Assembly: GCA_964468805.1 (NCBI GenBank)
Contig: CAYXWM010000049.1
Coordinates: forward strand, 1 to 19,369
Reading direction: 5' to 3'
DNA: 19,369 bases
DNA from: CAYXWM01 sp964468805
GTDB lineage: Bacteria > Bacillota > Clostridia > Lachnospirales > WRBF01
Below the pieces are notes generated by a model that saw only the letters and a program-made list of their open reading frames with translations, ran no database searches and was not told where the DNA came from. The position numbers and the translations under genes are program-made. Below are positions 16,179 through 19,369 of this stretch, piece after piece (the stretch's first letter is position 1; each line of letters begins with the position of its first letter).

Positions 16179-18533
16179 TTATGGCTTTTCCCAAAACCTA
16201 GCCACCAAAACCGTCATATCGTCTCTTATTCTGTTGGGGCTGCGTTTTTGGGCTTCTTGTATTATAAAGTCCGCTATATCTTGGGGATTTACGCCGTTAA
16301 AGGTTGTCAATGCGTTAATCAGCCAAGTACTCTGATTTAGGAAGGTATCCGTCACATCCAAAATGCCATCCGTAATCATAACCACTATGTCTTTGTCCTG
16401 TAAGGTTCTTTGGGATACTTCCGGTTCTACGTCATTAAGTATACCCATAGGCAGACTGGAGGATTTAATTACGGATACGTCTTTGTCCCTTAAAATATAG
16501 CCGGAAACGGCACCCATTTTAATAAATTCCGCTTCACCGCTGTATAAATCTATACAGCAAATATCCATGGTGGAGAAAGTTTCATCGGAGCTTTTTAATA
16601 CCAGCACGGAATTAATCAGCCGTATAGCAACCTCTTTTTCAAATCCCGATTCTATCAAATCTTCCAGCAACTCAACCGCAGCTACGCTTTCCTCTCGGGC
16701 GTAAGAGCCGGAGCCCATTCCGTCGGATAATACCAACAAGGCCTGTCCGTTATCCAATTCCATAAAGGAATAAGAATCCCCGGTTTCCAAACTGCCTGTT
16801 TTTGCTCGTCGTGCAACTCCGTATGTAACGGAAAATCTTTGTTCCTCCACCAGTCTTAATGTACAAAAGTCGCCTTTGCAGTCACAATCTTTTCCGGATT
16901 TTTTAAGCCTTTTGCCCAAAACCTTACCTACCGTTGGGGCTATGGTTTTTAAGCAGTTTTTCTTGCCCAAACAGGACTTGGTGTTAATGGTAACCTCGGC
17001 AAAGCCGTGTTTGTTTTCCATAAGTATTAAGCCCCGAACGTCAATTTTGTTTTTACGCAGTTCTTTTGTTATGGCGTTTTCCAACCCTTGATTGAAACTG
17101 AATGATAAATCCAATTCATCGGATAAATTTTTTATAATTCCCGCAACGCAAAGAAGTTGAGTGGAAACCAAGTCCCTGCTTTCGGCTATTTTATTGTGCC
17201 AAGACATATTCAGTTTATATATTTCGAAAAGCCTGTTGGTGGTCTCCACGAATTTATCTACATTAATACAACTGTCAATTAAGCTTTGTGGCACATCCTT
17301 TGTACTTACCGCACCTTTCTTTTCACATATCCCCAGCAAACCGAACACGGTTTGATAAGTTTCATAAAAGCGATCCTGCCAGCAAAAGGTTTTCATACTG
17401 CAATTGTAACAGGCTGATGTGCCTAATTCGTCTATAAGCCTTGCTATGTCCTTTTGAGTAAGAGAGGTCTTTTTTTCTGATATGCCTCTTAAAGTTTGGG
17501 ATAACTTTGCAAAGGTATCGGAAAATTTATCCAGGCGGTTGGTGGTTATTTCTTTAAGTCTGGAAGTGTATTCTTCCGGGTTATCGCCGCCGGGGTTTAT
17601 GGTGGAGTTTACATTAAAATAAAAATTGTTTGGTACCAATAAAAATAAACCGCCTCCAAAAAGAGAGGAATACAAAGATTCTAATGTAAATAAACTTCTA
17701 TCCGTCAGTAATACAGCCACTATTCCCGAAGCCAAAAATCCAAACGCCGTAGCAAACTTTCCTTTTTCTTTGAGCAAGCCGGCACCCATGGCACTAAGGG
17801 CAAAAACCGTGGCTATGGATGGATTGGCTTGTCCCGTGGTGAAAAGGCAGACGCCCAAAAGTATACCCACTGTTGCCCCAAATGCAGGGCCGCCTTTGTA
17901 AGCCACTATTAGCAGCACACAACTTGAGAAAAACAATTTCAGCGATACCAACCCTATGTATATATCAGCCGAGCCGGCAACTATACCGCCCAGCAAAACT
18001 GCAATGCTAATCAATTCTTCCGTCGCAAGAGCTTTTCTGAAATGTATACCTGTAATAACGTCCGTTGCCCGTTTGAGTACATAGGTAACGCTGAATACAA
18101 AAAGCGATTCCAATACCGCCATAAATATAAAGTAAAAACCCATTTGGTTCATAGCGGCGATAAAGATTCCCGAAATAAAGGTACAAACTGCCGCCGATAT
18201 TGATTTAAAAAGTATGCCCGGGCTGATTAATCGTTTTCTGCCCAGCACATTTATTCCCGTAATAAGCCCCAAACACAAAATATATTTCACAAGGTATATA
18301 CCTTGAAATTTTGTCAGAAAACCCAGGCCGGTCAGCAAAGTTATAAAATACATCCTTGAACCGTTGCCCAGGAAGTTTGAAACATATCCTACGGCTATGG
18401 GATTAATGGCACCCAATACCATAACTCTTGCCGTAAAAAATCCAAACAGTGCCATAACGGCTCCTGCCGCATCTTGTTTTGTAAGTAACAGATTTCCCTT
18501 ATGTAAGTTTTCTTTTGCAATAGCCTTGTCCAT
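16179..18533 (-). CDS. spoIIE: Stage II sporulation protein E, membrane PP2C phosphatase
   Basis: A polytopic membrane protein that dephosphorylates the anti-anti-sigma factor SpoIIAA to activate sigma-F in the forespore, and associates with FtsZ at the polar septum. The 784-residue length is close to other SpoIIE proteins. The N-terminal half (about 25-305) is a run of hydrophobic segments, roughly ten. A regulatory region follows (about 320-570), with cysteine pairs CYNCSMKTFCW (375-385) and C521/C527/C550/C552/C557. The C-terminal PP2C domain (about 570-784) has metal-binding DGMGSG (604-609), TDGILD (721-726) and RDDMTVLV (770-777), all intact. ATG 18533 is preceded by AGGAGGGG. The gene appears monocistronic, with its own terminator and a candidate Spo0A-type promoter. 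Confidence 0.97.
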   Translation of the reverse strand: MDKAIAKENLHKGNLLLTKQDAAGAVMALFGFFTARVMVLGAINPIAVGYVSNFLGNGSRMYFITLLTGLGFLTKFQGIYLVKYILCLGLITGINVLGRKRLISPGILFKSISAAVCTFISGIFIAAMNQMGFYFIFMAVLESLFVFSVTYVLKRATDVITGIHFRKALATEELISIAVLLGGIVAGSADIYIGLVSLKLFFSSCVLLIVAYKGGPAFGATVGILLGVCLFTTGQANPSIATVFALSAMGAGLLKEKGKFATAFGFLASGIVAVLLTDRSLFTLESLYSSLFGGGLFLLVPNNFYFNVNSTINPGGDNPEEYTSRLKEITTNRLDKFSDTFAKLSQTLRGISEKKTSLTQKDIARLIDELGTSACYNCSMKTFCWQDRFYETYQTVFGLLGICEKKGAVSTKDVPQSLIDSCINVDKFVETTNRLFEIYKLNMSWHNKIAESRDLVSTQLLCVAGIIKNLSDELDLSFSFNQGLENAITKELRKNKIDVRGLILMENKHGFAEVTINTKSCLGKKNCLKTIAPTVGKVLGKRLKKSGKDCDCKGDFCTLRLVEEQRFSVTYGVARRAKTGSLETGDSYSFMELDNGQALLVLSDGMGSGSYAREESVAAVELLEDLIESGFEKEVAIRLINSVLVLKSSDETFSTMDICCIDLYSGEAEFIKMGAVSGYILRDKDVSVIKSSSLPMGILNDVEPEVSQRTLQDKDIVVMITDGILDVTDTFLNQSTWLINALTTFNGVNPQDIADFIIQEAQKRSPNRIRDDMTVLVARFWEKP

Positions 18534-18607
18534 ATAACCCCTCCTGTTTTTGATTATATTTATACGGAGCGGTTTTTTTTGTTGATTTGTGCTTGCCGGA
18601 GGGCATT

Positions 18608-18639
18608 TTTATAAGCAATTTATGACAAATGCATTACAA
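18608..18639 (-). promoter_or_regulatory. Candidate wide-spaced Spo0A-dependent promoter of spoIIE
   Basis: On the minus strand: TTGTAA (18634-18639), 20 bp, then TATAAA (18608-18613). B. subtilis spoIIE is known to use a sigma-A promoter with unusually wide spacing activated by Spo0A. A loosely matching 0A box, TGTCATA (consensus TGTCGAA, 5 of 7), lies between the two boxes. AT-rich context makes chance matches easy. Confidence 0.35.
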
Positions 18640-18968
18640 TCCCATTACATTTATTAAAACCAAAAAGCGGTTTATATGCGAAACTGCTTAATATTTACAT
18701 AATTTTATTGCGGTATTGGGCAAAGATAATATCATTGGCTAAGTAACATAAACCATTCCGCGAAAGTTTTACTTTCGGAAAATTATAGCGTGATTTTAAA
18801 ATATTTCCTGTAAATAAAGCAAAAAATCAGGAAAAACGATTACATAATAATGCATATACTTTGTTTTCCTTCAATTATAAAGTGGGTTTCCGGTTTTACA
18901 GGAAAAAAATTCCTTAGTTAATTTACAATTTTGGTTAATAATAATTGTGTAGCAAAGCTATTACTCAG

Positions 18969-19071
18969 CCGGAAATGCTTATATTTCGGAACTTTTGGGT
19001 ACTTTGAGCCCTCAGAAAACTTACGGACATGCCATGACGGGCATGAATGGGTTTCCCGGGGACTCAAATAA
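18969..19071 (+). promoter_or_regulatory. Structured leader, possible unclassified riboswitch or attenuator
   Basis: Three stems in order. CCG.AAAT/ATTT.CGG spans 18969-18989. TTTGAGCCC (19003-19011) pairs with GGG.CTCAAA (19058-19068). Enclosed in the second is CATGCC/GGCATG (19028-19033 with 19040-19045). A competing GGGT/GCCC pairing (18997-19000 with 19008-19011) would block the second stem. It ends about 65 nt before the secreted-protein ATG. I could not match it to any riboswitch consensus I know. Confidence 0.4.
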
Positions 19072-19136
19072 AATCTTCGAAAAGGGCAGGCTTTGGCAGA
19101 GGAATATAAATTAATCAATTTAATGGAGGAACGTTT

Positions 19137-19369
19137 ATGAAGAAGAAATTAATTAAAACAGTAGCTATGTCAATTGCATCCGTGGTCGCATTGGGAACAG
19201 TTGCATTTGCTCAAGTATCTCAAACTCCCGAAGAGGTAGCGGCTCAAATTCTCGGTAAAAACGAAACAGAAATTACTCGTATGATTGAAAACGGCTTCTC
19301 CGTGGAAGACCAACTTCAAGCCATGGGCAAACTTGATGAATATAAAGAAGTATTTGCCGGCACAGGTGC
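19137..19369 (+). CDS. Secreted DUF2680-like protein, 3' end outside the window
   Basis: Only the first 77 codons are in the window. ATG 19137 has GGAGG 7 nt upstream. The start is a clear signal peptide: MKKKLIK basic region, a hydrophobic core (about 8-22), and likely cleavage after AFA (residue 25). The mature part begins QVSQTPEEVAAQILGK and continues with a helix-rich, charged segment ending in GKLDEYKE. That pattern (short secreted protein, LGK, then G.S.ED, then GKL.E.K) resembles the DUF2680 family of unknown function, but I am matching by memory of the pattern only. The structured leader upstream suggests it is regulated at the RNA level. It is divergent from spoIIE. Confidence 0.75.
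   Translation, partial: MKKKLIKTVAMSIASVVALGTVAFAQVSQTPEEVAAQILGKNETEITRMIENGFSVEDQLQAMGKLDEYKEVFAGTG

Larger units (their letters stand above)
18534..19136. other. 603-bp divergent intergenic region with structured DNA
   Basis: No gene is recognised. Besides the spoIIE promoter candidate it holds a hairpin TTCC..GAAAGT-TTT-ACTTTC-GGAA (18756-18780) and a TTTCCTG/CAGGAAA inverted repeat (18804-18834). Its right third (18969-19071) is a structured leader for the next gene. The 66-codon minus-strand frame at 18918-19118 overlaps the structured part and is not credible. Confidence 0.6.

Noticed and set aside
1..19369. CRISPR arrays, tRNA or rRNA genes, transposases, phage genes
   Set aside because: No regularly spaced repeats, tRNA T-arm pattern, rRNA segment or transposase/integrase motif was seen.

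Overview
The window reads as chromosome of a spore-forming, low-to-moderate GC anaerobe of the class Clostridia (Firmicutes). The evidence is two sporulation regulators (SpoIIE and SpoVT), a sporulation-specific transpeptidase (SpoVD) inside a division and cell-wall cluster, a meso-diaminopimelate-type MurE and strong AGGAGG ribosome binding sites. I cannot name the genus from sequence alone. No tRNA, rRNA, CRISPR array, transposase or phage gene was found. Gene content is mostly core; the unusual material lies in the intergenic DNA.

Layout. Positions 5-7917 (minus strand) carry the promoter-proximal half of a dcw cluster in the order rsmH, ftsL-like, pbpB, spoVD, murE. This is the Bacillus subtilis order, but mraZ is not upstream of rsmH. 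The genes methylate 16S rRNA, assemble the divisome, cross-link septal and spore-cortex peptidoglycan, and add meso-DAP to the peptidoglycan precursor. A 385-bp divergent region with one good promoter for each side separates rsmH from lysA (8303-9562, plus), which makes lysine from the same meso-DAP that MurE consumes. Next is a large sensory diguanylate cyclase (9815-12397, plus), then convergently an M24 metallopeptidase (12682-13875, minus). A 943-bp stretch without a recognisable gene follows. spoVT (14819-15364, plus) ends at a strong terminator. A small tail-anchored hypothetical protein (15553-15888, minus) and spoIIE (16179-18533, minus) come next. The right end holds the start of a secreted DUF2680-like protein (from 19137, plus) behind a structured leader.

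How the genes work together. Three sporulation genes (spoVD, spoVT, spoIIE) lie close to division and wall genes. SpoIIE acts at the polar septum and activates sigma-F, SpoVD acts on the cortex, and SpoVT tunes late forespore transcription. LysA and MurE share meso-DAP as substrate.

Most notable non-gene signals: (1) two 92%-identical, about 104-bp hairpin elements at 6163-6265 and 15912-16015. Each sits about 25 nt upstream of a minus-strand start codon in the same orientation, and one splits the ftsL-pbpB junction. They look like a MITE or a mobile 5'UTR hairpin. (2) Several long perfect or layered inverted repeats (3593-3620, 9650-9689, 12449-12522, 12589-12676). (3) A structured leader with competing pairings before the secreted-protein gene. 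(4) An orphan promoter inside the 943-bp gap.
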